From: an uncultured Lachnospiraceae bacterium
GTDB taxonomy: Bacteria > Bacillota_A > Clostridia > Lachnospirales > Lachnospiraceae
Length of the DNA stretch: 6,369 nucleotides
Assembly: GCA_902795985.1 (NCBI GenBank)
Contig: CADBNG010000234.1
Span: 1 to 6,369, forward strand
Direction of reading: 5' to 3'
A model generated the notes under the pieces. It was given only the letters and a program-made list of their open reading frames with translations. It was not told the DNA's origin and searched no databases. A program made the position numbers and the translations under genes. Below are positions 1 through 5,420 of the stretch, one piece after another (within the stretch, counting starts at the first letter, position 1; each line of letters opens with the position of its first letter).

Positions 1-2
1 AG

Positions 3-38
3 ACTCTGCCGACGGAATTGCGCAGACAACCGGACTGA
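3..38 (+). CDS. Possible 3' end of a gene entering from the left
   Basis: Only a dozen codons would lie in the window, ending at a TGA at 36-38 (last residues read LRRQPD). The reason for suspecting a gene is the strong plus-strand terminator at 63-107, which must serve a transcript coming from the left. The frame is not certain: another frame stops with TAA at 55-57, and a third stays open through the terminator, which makes it unlikely. No family can be assigned from so few residues. Confidence 0.2.
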   Translation, partial: TLPTELRRQPD

Positions 39-62
39 GAAACGTAATAGTCAGTAAAAAAA

Positions 63-107
63 GCACCGGAATTCCTCTGAAAAGGTTTTCCGGTGCCTTT
101 TGTTTTT
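63..107 (+). terminator. Rho-independent terminator, possibly bidirectional
   Basis: A perfect 9-bp stem, GCACCGGAA (63-71) with TTCCGGTGC (88-96), encloses a loop that can itself pair CCT with AGG. It is followed by TTTTGTTTTT (98-107). An A-run at 56-62 on the left side would act as a U-tract in the other direction. It most likely ends a plus-strand gene lying mostly outside the window. Confidence 0.85.
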
Positions 108-159
108 CCGAATCGGGACATCCCGGGGATCCGTTCCCACGTACGGCCCGAAGAAGCCA

Positions 160-194
160 TACGAAAACAGGAGCCATCACGAAGATGGCTCCTG
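160..194 (-). terminator. Rho-independent terminator of the URO-D-family gene
   Basis: A perfect 11-bp stem, CAGGAGCCATC (168-178) with GATGGCTCCTG (184-194), closes a 5-base loop. Read on the minus strand the loop is TTCGT and the stem is followed by TTTTCGTA. It lies about 40 bases after the stop codon at 234-236, the right place to end that transcript. Confidence 0.85.
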
Positions 195-233
195 CAGCAA
201 TTCTGGCTTTGATGATCTTCAGATCGATGGGAA

Positions 234-1280
234 TTACATATAGCCCTTCTTTTCGAACTGAAGCGGAAGACGGGTGATCTCGTCGCGGTTGATGCCGAAA
301 TGCTCGACGTTGTAGTCGTCGATGGCCGCGAAGATGGCTTCGTAAACGCCGTCGTAAACGGATCCGGGGCCGCCCTGCGCGATGCAGGGGATGTAGCCCT
401 TCGGGGAATTCTGGGCCAGGACCTCGTAAACACGGCCGTGAATCTCTTCCGCATCCCAGTCGGGTTTGTCGTAGTCCGCGCCGTCGAAGCCGCCCATGAA
501 ACCGATCTTGCCGCACCATTCCTTGGTGAGTTCGGGCAGGTTGTTGGAGGACATGCAGCCCTGCCATACGTCGATGCCCATTTCGATCAGGTAAGGAACA
601 AGGGTCACACCGTAGCTGTCGGAGTGATGGATGACCAGCTCACAGCCATGGGTCTTGTAGTATCCGTAGATCTCTTTATAAGCGGGTACATAGAACTCTT
701 CCCACATATCGGGCTTCATGAAGGTGCTGGTTCTGGAACCGAAGTCGTCATGATGGAAGAGGGCGTCGGGCTGCAGCTTGCTGCAGATCAGCTCGGCCAT
801 TTCCAGCTCATAATCCGTGATATATCTGATGAGGTCATGCATCTCATCCGGATACTCATACAGGTTCATCAGAGTGTTCTGGATTTCTCCGAGGTGGTGG
901 CACTGCTCGAATACGCCGGGAGCCCAGAAAAGAGCCTTGTAGGCCTGAGTGGTGTCAACGGAATCGTAGATCGCGCGGAGCATATCCCAGTCTTCCTGCG
1001 GGAATAAGGTGCTCGGCTTTTTCACATATTCTTTCCAGTCCTCGATATCCTTGATAACGATCTTATCCGGGGTATGGACAGGGAAAGCACCGGGTGAACC
1101 TTCCGGCCAGCTGTTGGTGATACCCCATGCATTGACGATGTTTTCCTGGCCCGGGGTCGGAGAGGGGCTGTGGAAATATCCGGGATGCATGCAGAGCCGG
1201 AGAGCTTCGTACTGGTTTGCGAAACGATCGGGGTTTCCTCCGATGGCAGCCTGATAATAGTTTTCTCTTGCTGTTAACAT
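234..1280 (-). CDS. Uroporphyrinogen decarboxylase (URO-D) family protein, methyltransferase-like
   Basis: A complete 348-residue cytoplasmic protein of the URO-D fold, which includes haem-pathway HemE and the corrinoid methyltransferases of the MtaA/CmuA/veratrol type. It looks like the second group: HemE's arginine-rich N-terminus is absent. Visible family features are HHDDFGSRTSTFMKPDMWEEF (about 176-196; a DD-x-G segment followed by the usual 'P-W-F-P' region), HHSDS at 218-222 in place of the H-x-C-G zinc motif, GIDVWQG at 235-241, GGFDG at 263-267, and a late cysteine at 299 (YIPCIAQGG) where MtaA-type proteins have a third zinc ligand. The start is fixed by AGGAG at 1288-1292, seven bases before the ATG. 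It is divergent from the glycosyltransferase and followed by its own terminator. No corrinoid protein, activator or second methyltransferase lies beside it, so the methyl donor is unknown. Family is certain; enzyme activity is inferred. Confidence 0.9.
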   Translation of the reverse strand: MLTARENYYQAAIGGNPDRFANQYEALRLCMHPGYFHSPSPTPGQENIVNAWGITNSWPEGSPGAFPVHTPDKIVIKDIEDWKEYVKKPSTLFPQEDWDMLRAIYDSVDTTQAYKALFWAPGVFEQCHHLGEIQNTLMNLYEYPDEMHDLIRYITDYELEMAELICSKLQPDALFHHDDFGSRTSTFMKPDMWEEFYVPAYKEIYGYYKTHGCELVIHHSDSYGVTLVPYLIEMGIDVWQGCMSSNNLPELTKEWCGKIGFMGGFDGADYDKPDWDAEEIHGRVYEVLAQNSPKGYIPCIAQGGPGSVYDGVYEAIFAAIDDYNVEHFGINRDEITRLPLQFEKKGYM

Positions 1281-1344
1281 AGACTCACTCCTTTTACTGG
1301 TACGATTTTTGCTTGTATTACTGATCTCGATTTCACAATTTGCT

Positions 1345-1379
1345 ATTATATTTTTATCAGATCAGAGGCTTTTTTTCAA
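1345..1379 (-). promoter_or_regulatory. Candidate promoter of the URO-D-family gene
   Basis: The minus strand has a perfect TATAAT (1345-1350), giving a leader of about 55-60 bases to the ATG at 1280. No good -35 sits 17 bases away. The nearest, TTGAAA (1374-1379), is 23 bases upstream and too far. A 7-bp inverted repeat, CTGATCT (1321-1327) and AGATCAG (1359-1365), brackets the -10, so a regulator may help or block polymerase here. Confidence 0.5.
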
Positions 1380-1389
1380 GGTGATTGCC

Positions 1390-1487
1390 CCGGAATTCTG
1401 GGCCTGATTTTTGAATTTGTCATTATTGACAGAAATTCCCCGGATTCTTATGATTATTTATAAACCATCCCGGCCGGAATTCGGGCC
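1390..1487 (+). repeat. Two copies of CCGGAATTC(T)GGGCC flanking the glycosyltransferase promoter
   Basis: CCGGAATTCTGGGCC occurs at 1390-1404 and CCGGAATTCGGGCC at 1474-1487, differing by a single inserted T. The left edges are 84 bases apart, about eight helical turns, and the promoter at 1426-1454 lies between them. Each copy is a near-palindrome around GAATTC. This arrangement suits paired operator sites, but that is inference from the sequence alone. Confidence 0.4.
1426..1454 (+). promoter_or_regulatory. Strong sigma-A-type promoter for the glycosyltransferase gene
   Basis: TTGACA (1426-1431), a perfect -35, is followed by a 17-base spacer and TATGAT (1449-1454), five of six matches to the -10 consensus. 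Transcription would start near 1461, giving a leader of about 50 bases that contains the hairpin at 1470-1489. Confidence 0.8.
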
Positions 1488-1489
1488 GG
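1470..1489 (+). promoter_or_regulatory. GC-rich hairpin or palindrome in the glycosyltransferase leader
   Basis: CCGGCC (1470-1475) pairs with GGCCGG (1484-1489). The DNA is symmetric across all 20 bases except one G/G position (1476/1483), with GAATTC in the centre. It lies between the predicted transcription start and the Shine-Dalgarno at 1501-1507 (GAGGAAA). No U-tract follows, so it is not a terminator. It could be a leader hairpin or a protein-binding palindrome. Confidence 0.5.
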
Positions 1490-1511
1490 AAGAAAGAAAA
1501 GAGGAAATTGG

Positions 1512-2885
1512 ATGAGAGTCTGTCTTTTAAACGATTCATTCCCCCCGGTTATCGACGGCGTGGCCAATACGGTCCTGAATTACGCGTCGGTGCTGTCGGG
1601 AACAGCCGGTTGGGGCGCGATGGTGGCAACCCCGAAATATCCCGGCGCCGATTATACGGGTTATCCGTTCCCGGTGGAGGCTTACACGAGCTTTTCCCTC
1701 GGGAAAATAGTGGAAGGCTACCGGGCGGGAAATCCCCTGGACCTGAATGTGATCAACCGGATACGGGAGTACGGGCCGGATGTCCTGCATACCCATTGCC
1801 CGGTGATCTCCGCAATGCTGGCGCGGATTCTCCGGAAGGAAACCGACGCGCCGGTAGTTTTTACCTATCATACGAAATTCGACGAAGACATCGCGAAAGC
1901 TCTTTCACAGGAATGGGCCCGGAAGGAAACGACGAAGGTTCTTGTCAGCAATATTTCGGCCTGCGACGAAGTCTGGACCGTCAGCAGCGGGGCCGGGGAG
2001 AATCTGAAGTCCCTTGGCTATGAAGGCGATTATAAGGTGGTCTTCAACGGTGTGGATTTCCCGAAGGGAAAGGTCCCGGAGAAGGAAATGCGGGAGCTCC
2101 TGAAAGATTATCCGATTGCGGAAGGCGTTCCGGTTTTCCTTTACGTCGGGCGGATGATGACCTATAAAGGCCTGCCCCTTCTGATTGACGCGCTGGGGAT
2201 CCTGAACCGGCAGGGCATGGATTTCCAGATGGTCTTCGTCGGCGGAGGCGTGGATACGGAAGAACTGAAAGAACAGTGCCGGGACGCCGGCATTGAGGGA
2301 AAGGTCCTGTTCACCGGGCCGATCTATGAGCGAAGGGTCCTGCAGGCCTGGAACACAAGGGCGGACCTGTTTATGTTTCCGTCTACTTACGACACGAACG
2401 GAATTGTGGTCCGCGAAGCGGCAGCCTGCGGCCTGGCGGCGCTGCTGATCGAAGAATCCTGCGCTGCGGAGGGCATAACAGACGGCGTGAACGGCTTTAC
2501 CGCGCCGGAGAACCCGGAAGGCTATGCTGAAAAACTGAAGCAGATCTGTGAGCAGGAAGGCTGCATGAAACGGGTCGGGGACCGGGCGATGGATGAGATC
2601 TATATTTCCTGGGAAGACAGCGTCCGTCATGCGCGGAGCCTTTATGAAGACCTGGTCGATCGAAAACTCAGCGGCCGTCTGGAAAAGCATCCGTTTGTGC
2701 CGACGGAAGCCGCGGTGGCAAAAGCCGCCGAAGCGGACCGCGTTATCTGGAAAATGATCCGTTCGCCGAAAAGGCTTTTGGACGGGATGCTGGAAAATAT
2801 CGGCAGCCTGGAACGGCTGGGAGCCAGAAGAAAGAAGAAAGATGAAATGGAGTTCCGGGACGAAACCGGAAACGAAACGGACTGA
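1512..2885 (+). CDS. Glycosyltransferase family 4 (GT-B fold)
   Basis: A 457-residue retaining GT4 glycosyltransferase that would transfer a sugar from a nucleotide donor to an envelope acceptor. The N-terminal domain opens with NDSFPPVIDGVANTV (7-21; the glycine loop of GT4 enzymes) and has HTHCP at 93-97 and TYHTKFD at 118-124. NGVD at 179-182 leads into the C-terminal donor domain, with YVGRMMTYKG (211-220; basic R214 and K219) and TGP (268-270). The usual E-x7-E motif is D294-x7-E302 (YDTNGIVVRE), with Asp replacing the first Glu. The overall pattern resembles diacylglycerol glucosyltransferases and related lipid-modifying GT4 enzymes, but the acceptor cannot be read from sequence. The C-terminus (about 411-445) is basic and possibly amphipathic (IRSPKRLL, ARRKKK), which would suit membrane association. 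Start: ATG with GAGG seven bases upstream. It is a single-gene unit with its own promoter and terminator. Confidence 0.92.
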   Translation: MRVCLLNDSFPPVIDGVANTVLNYASVLSGTAGWGAMVATPKYPGADYTGYPFPVEAYTSFSLGKIVEGYRAGNPLDLNVINRIREYGPDVLHTHCPVISAMLARILRKETDAPVVFTYHTKFDEDIAKALSQEWARKETTKVLVSNISACDEVWTVSSGAGENLKSLGYEGDYKVVFNGVDFPKGKVPEKEMRELLKDYPIAEGVPVFLYVGRMMTYKGLPLLIDALGILNRQGMDFQMVFVGGGVDTEELKEQCRDAGIEGKVLFTGPIYERRVLQAWNTRADLFMFPSTYDTNGIVVREAAACGLAALLIEESCAAEGITDGVNGFTAPENPEGYAEKLKQICEQEGCMKRVGDRAMDEIYISWEDSVRHARSLYEDLVDRKLSGRLEKHPFVPTEAAVAKAAEADRVIWKMIRSPKRLLDGMLENIGSLERLGARRKKKDEMEFRDETGNETD

Positions 2886-2900
2886 GGCGTATGAAAACGG

Positions 2901-2958
2901 CAGGAGGGACGTGCTTTTCTGTACAGGTGACAGAGAAACACGTCCCTCCTGTTATTTT
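2901..2958. terminator. Long bidirectional terminator between convergent genes
   Basis: CAGGAGGGACGTG (2901-2913) pairs perfectly with CACGTCCCTCCTG (2939-2951), 13 bp. After one mismatch the stem continues for eight more pairs (2915-2922 with 2930-2937, including one G-U), leaving a 7-base loop. TTATTTTG follows on the plus strand, ending the glycosyltransferase transcript. The minus strand continues into CCGTTTTC, ending the LtrA transcript. The LtrA stop codon (2952-2954) directly abuts the stem and lies inside the plus-strand U-tract. Confidence 0.9.
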
Positions 2959-4088
2959 GCTATGCATTTTTTATTATACTGCCTCTCCATCTGCCATATC
3001 GTGAAGCATAAAAGGACCGACACCGCAATGCTGATCCGGGCATTCCGGTAGAAAAAGATCATCAGCACGATAAAGATGCCGAGAATAACAAGAAGAGGAC
3101 GGAAAATCCGGAGTATTCCCTGATAGCATTTCGTATACGGCGCGCACAGGAACAGAAAGAGAAAATAAATCAGGAAAGAGGCGACCAGGAAAATATTCTT
3201 CGCAACTACGCTGACGTCCGGCTCCCGCATGAATTCCAGAGCGGTTGTCAGGCTGCTGAGAGCGAAGATGATGAAAATATGCAGAAACATATAGGTGTTT
3301 CCGCTGACGTGCATTTCCCGGTCCAGCAGGTGGTCGTAAAAGTATCCGTAACTCATGAACAGGCCGACGACAATCAGAAAGGCCATGGCGGAGAAGTAGA
3401 AGTTGTTCAGGCTGAACCCGCCTTCGAAGTAACCGGAAATGGCAATGATCATTTCACCGAAGGTGAAAACGATATAGAGCATGACCCTTTCGGACAGATG
3501 ATTGAAATCCACCGCAACCAGGTCCCTTTTCTTCCGTCCGGCCCATTCAAGAACCATACCCAGAACCATGGCAGCGGGAGTGAGCGGAAGCCGGGTCGGG
3601 ATATAGATCAGGATTCCGGCAAGGATGACGGCATCCTGAATCAGAAGAACCCGGATATGGTGCCGGATATTATCGGCTTCCCAGGGGGTGCTGCCGCTGA
3701 GCGAGCGGTATTTCAGATAATACTGGACCGCCAGGTTCAGAAGAATGAGCGCCCAGGCAATATTGTAGCGGAAGTAGTATTCCTGCCAGCGGATCCGCGT
3801 TCCGTCCGCCATATAGTACAGAAGGAACATGTTGATGAAAAGCCCGGTGTATTCCGTCAGGGAGTTCGTACCGAACCGGTTAATGAAAAGCGTGGAGGAA
3901 TACCAGATCTGGATCGTGATCAGCGTGCAGAGAATATAGGTCAGATAGAGATCCGGCCGGACAAAGCCGTCTTCGACGTGGGCCATCAGGGAATTGTTCC
4001 GACCGATGAGATAGACGAAGATCAGATCATAAATCAGCTCGACATACTCGACTTTTTTCTCTTTTTCCTTCAGAAAATCCTTTATCAT
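2952..4088 (-). CDS. LtrA-family (low temperature requirement A-like) integral membrane protein
   Basis: A polytopic inner-membrane protein of 378 residues from the ATG at 4088, or 380 from a GTG at 4094 (numbering below uses 380). LtrA was named from a Listeria locus linked to growth in the cold; its biochemical role is not established. The two family signatures are present: VEYVELIYDLIFVYLI (15-30; the usual E-L-x-x-D-L segment) and HLSERVMLYIVFTFGEMI (199-216; the H-x-x-E-R...G-E segment). About ten to twelve hydrophobic segments span residues 18-367. The N-terminus (KDFLKEKEKK) and C-terminus (RQYNKK) are basic and probably cytoplasmic. Length is normal for the family. Neither start has a recognisable Shine-Dalgarno. 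A TATTGT box (4095-4100) preceded by TGT would place transcription start on the ATG itself. It follows the lipoprotein gene on the same strand after about 106 bases, so cotranscription is possible but not shown. Confidence 0.9.
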   Translation of the reverse strand: MIKDFLKEKEKKVEYVELIYDLIFVYLIGRNNSLMAHVEDGFVRPDLYLTYILCTLITIQIWYSSTLFINRFGTNSLTEYTGLFINMFLLYYMADGTRIRWQEYYFRYNIAWALILLNLAVQYYLKYRSLSGSTPWEADNIRHHIRVLLIQDAVILAGILIYIPTRLPLTPAAMVLGMVLEWAGRKKRDLVAVDFNHLSERVMLYIVFTFGEMIIAISGYFEGGFSLNNFYFSAMAFLIVVGLFMSYGYFYDHLLDREMHVSGNTYMFLHIFIIFALSSLTTALEFMREPDVSVVAKNIFLVASFLIYFLFLFLCAPYTKCYQGILRIFRPLLVILGIFIVLMIFFYRNARISIAVSVLLCFTIWQMERQYNKKCIAK

Positions 4089-4105
4089 TTTCACACAATA
4101 ACAGT

Positions 4106-4137
4106 CCGGCAGACGGGATTTGCGTCCTGCCTGCCGG
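4106..4137 (-). terminator. Hairpin between lipoprotein and LtrA genes, possible weak terminator
   Basis: CCGGCAG (4106-4112) pairs with CTGCCGG (4131-4137). After an A/C mismatch five more pairs form (4114-4118 with 4125-4129, one G-U), closing a 6-base loop. On the minus strand it is followed by ACTGTTATTG, which is U-rich but not a proper U-tract. It may partly end the lipoprotein transcript, or sit in the LtrA leader if the two are cotranscribed. An 11-base direct repeat, CTGCCGGGAAA, starts in its right arm (4131-4141) and recurs at 4157-4167. Confidence 0.5.
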
Positions 4138-4194
4138 GAAAAGAATTCTCAAGCAGCTGCCGGGAAAGCGTTACCCGGAACCGTTCGTTCGGAA

Positions 4195-5067
4195 TTATTC
4201 GTTAAAAGAAGCAAGATCCAGCGTATAGATATTCAGCAGTTCCGGGTCGCCGTTTAACGGTGCGTAAACGAAGACCAGGCACATATTGCTGACCGGGTTC
4301 TGTGTCACCAGCGTCTGACGCGCCAGGACGGCGTAATTCGTTCCGGATACGATCTGGCTTCCAAGAAGGGCCAGGGGAACATAATCGGCGCCGAGCAGTC
4401 CGTCCATCACCTTGTCATAAGCCGTTACGGCCGGAGCGGGCAGGTTTACAGCCGGCGCTTCAGCATAGACGGTCCAGCCGCCGACAAGCTCCCCGGCCGC
4501 TTCCGGCTGATTGTCGACCATGGAGTAGTCGCCAAGATCGAAATCTTTAACGCCGGTGATTTCCGCGTTGCCATTCAGATCGGCATAGACAATAACGACT
4601 TTCAGGGCAGTAACGGGTTCCCGGGTTACGGTTGTCCCGCGGCAGAGGAACATGTGATTGGTTCCGGCAACGACCTGGCTGCCCAGATAGGCGAGAATTT
4701 CAAAATCCTGACCGACAAAACCTTCGCAGGCCTTGTCGAAAGCAGCCTGTGCCTCTTCCGGAACATAGCCCGTCGTTTCGTCCGAATTGACGGACCATCC
4801 GCCGGTCACGGCAGGAGGTACGACAGAGGCTTCGGCAGATCCCTGCGTTTCCGGTTCTTCGGAAACGGAAGAGACTTCGGAAGCTTCTTCCGCGGGAGCG
4901 GAGGTTTCTTTCACCGAAGAGGAAGCCGCAGCGGTTTCCGCAGGAGCAGAGGCTTCTTTCGACGCGGAGGAAGCGGCGGCCGGTTCCGCGGCTTTCTGGC
5001 TGCCGCAGGCGGCCAGGGCGGAGGCCAGTGTCAGGATGGTGATCAGTGCGATGATTCTGTTTTTCAT
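4195..5067 (-). CDS. Surface lipoprotein with two tandem cystatin-like domains
   Basis: A 290-residue secreted lipoprotein. The signal peptide is KNR plus a hydrophobic core ending in the lipobox LAAC, so C21 would be lipidated and the protein held on the outer face of the membrane. Residues 22-88 form an Ala/Ser/Glu-rich linker with a 16-residue unit repeated twice (30-45, 46-61). Two homologous domains follow (89-178 and 196-285), in register without a gap at an offset of 107 residues. Both start GGW, then a helix (AFDKACEGFVG; AYDKVMDGLLG), then a strand-turn-strand, LGSQVVAGTN (128-137) and LGSQIVSGTN (235-244), then VYADLNG and VYAPLNG, ending FDL and LDL. Q-x-V-x-G is the papain-binding loop of cystatins, and cystatins also have an N-terminal Gly. 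The Pro-Trp of the second cystatin loop is not seen. Cysteine-protease inhibition is therefore inference. Start chosen at 5067 by AGAGGA and the signal peptide, not an in-frame ATG at 5100. Confidence 0.88.
   Translation of the reverse strand: MKNRIIALITILTLASALAACGSQKAAEPAAASSASKEASAPAETAAASSSVKETSAPAEEASEVSSVSEEPETQGSAEASVVPPAVTGGWSVNSDETTGYVPEEAQAAFDKACEGFVGQDFEILAYLGSQVVAGTNHMFLCRGTTVTREPVTALKVVIVYADLNGNAEITGVKDFDLGDYSMVDNQPEAAGELVGGWTVYAEAPAVNLPAPAVTAYDKVMDGLLGADYVPLALLGSQIVSGTNYAVLARQTLVTQNPVSNMCLVFVYAPLNGDPELLNIYTLDLASFNE
4213..4803 (-). repeat. Internal duplication: two 90-residue domains
   Basis: Domain 1 is encoded at 4534-4803 and domain 2 at 4213-4482, a 321-base period. Aligned pairs include GGW/GGW, FDK/YDK, LGSQVVAGTN/LGSQIVSGTN, REPV/QNPV, VYADLNG/VYAPLNG and FDL/LDL, with no insertion or deletion across the domain. 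The copies differ at many positions, so this is an old duplication and not an assembly artefact. Confidence 0.9.
4885..4980 (-). repeat. 48-base tandem repeat in the lipoprotein linker
   Basis: Two adjacent units (4933-4980 and 4885-4932) encode AAASSASKEASAPAET and AAASSSVKETSAPAEE, identical at 12 of 16 residues. The unit gives a flexible, low-complexity spacer between the lipid anchor and the folded domains. Such a repeat can change copy number by slippage or recombination. Confidence 0.8.
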
Positions 5068-5073
5068 GTTAAA

Positions 5074-5080
5074 GTCCTCT
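5074..5080 (-). promoter_or_regulatory. Ribosome binding site that fixes the lipoprotein start
   Basis: AGAGGAC on the minus strand lies six bases upstream of the ATG at 5065-5067. The upstream in-frame ATG at 5098-5100 would add MTEQPRKEDFN before the signal peptide and has no such site. Position 5067 is therefore the start. Confidence 0.8.
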
Positions 5081-5113
5081 TTTCTTGGTTGTTCGGTCAT
5101 TTGTATTCCTGCA

Positions 5114-5138
5114 GATAATAACCGTCTGGTTTATTATC
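5114..5138 (-). promoter_or_regulatory. Dyad or hairpin in the lipoprotein leader
   Basis: On the minus strand GATAATAAACC and GGTTATTATC pair around an AGAC loop, ten base pairs with one bulged A. It lies about 20 bases after the predicted transcription start and 47 bases before the start codon. It could be an operator or an mRNA hairpin. No U-tract follows, so it is not a terminator. Confidence 0.45.
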
Positions 5139-5166
5139 GGAATGCGGTTCTGATACAGATACGGAT

Positions 5167-5195
5167 ATTATAAGCATTTTTATGGCGTTTGTGCA
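5167..5195 (-). promoter_or_regulatory. Predicted promoter of the lipoprotein gene
   Basis: A perfect TATAAT (5167-5172) on the minus strand lies 17 bases from TGCACA (5190-5195), four of six matches to the -35. The predicted start near 5160 gives a leader of about 93 bases. An A/T-rich stretch upstream (run of seven T on the minus strand, 5196-5202) could add to its strength. Confidence 0.6.
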
Positions 5196-5279
5196 AAAAA
5201 ATCCGGTTTTTCAGACGGTACGGACGGGACATACCGGCATATTTGCTCGGCCGGCGGATCAAAGTGCCGCCGTATGGAC

Positions 5280-5308
5280 TTGGAAGCCTTTGAAAATAGT
5301 GATACAGT
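5280..5308 (+). promoter_or_regulatory. Candidate extended -10 promoter for the phosphatase gene
   Basis: TTGGAA (5280-5285), a 17-base spacer and TACAGT (5303-5308) are preceded by TG at 5300-5301, the extended -10 dinucleotide. Each hexamer matches four of six. Transcription would start near 5315, too close for the upstream GTG at 5322 to serve as start, and would leave a leader of about 105 bases before the ATG at 5421. Confidence 0.35.
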
Positions 5309-5420
5309 AACAGGGTAAACCGTGGGGAACGCCAGGGTTGTATGCGGTGCTGAAACAGGACAGGGTCCTCTCCGTACAGAGCCGCAAACGGAGGATCAGA
5401 CAATTACCGGGATAAGAAAA

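Noticed and set aside
300..1007. Long open frame antisense to the URO-D gene
   Set aside because: Valine- and glycine-rich translation with no recognisable family; it mirrors the codon pattern of the clearly real URO-D gene.
1508..2023. Overlapping plus-strand frame inside the glycosyltransferase
   Set aside because: Arginine/glycine-rich, no family features, out of frame with a complete GT4 protein that has its own ribosome site.
1905..2690. 261-codon frame antisense to the glycosyltransferase
   Set aside because: Shadow of the GT4 coding strand; no motif, ribosome site or promoter.
3279..4205. 308-codon plus-strand frame opposite the LtrA gene
   Set aside because: Highly charged and His/Gln/Asp-rich, typical of the reverse complement of a hydrophobic membrane protein; LtrA signatures are clear on the other strand.
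4654..5173. Arg/Gly/Phe-rich and Glu/Ala-rich plus-strand frames opposite the lipoprotein
   Set aside because: They are the reverse complement of the Ala/Ser/Glu linker repeat; the lipobox and domain duplication support the minus strand.
5121..5219. 8-base inverted repeat ACCGTCTG (5121-5128) and CAGACGGT (5212-5219) flanking the lipoprotein promoter
   Set aside because: An 8-base match within about 250 bases is expected about this often by chance, and nothing else supports it.
5322..5420. N-terminal extension of the phosphatase from the GTG at 5322
   Set aside because: It would place the RHG motif at residue 41-43, far from the usual N-terminal position, and the extra residues have no family likeness.
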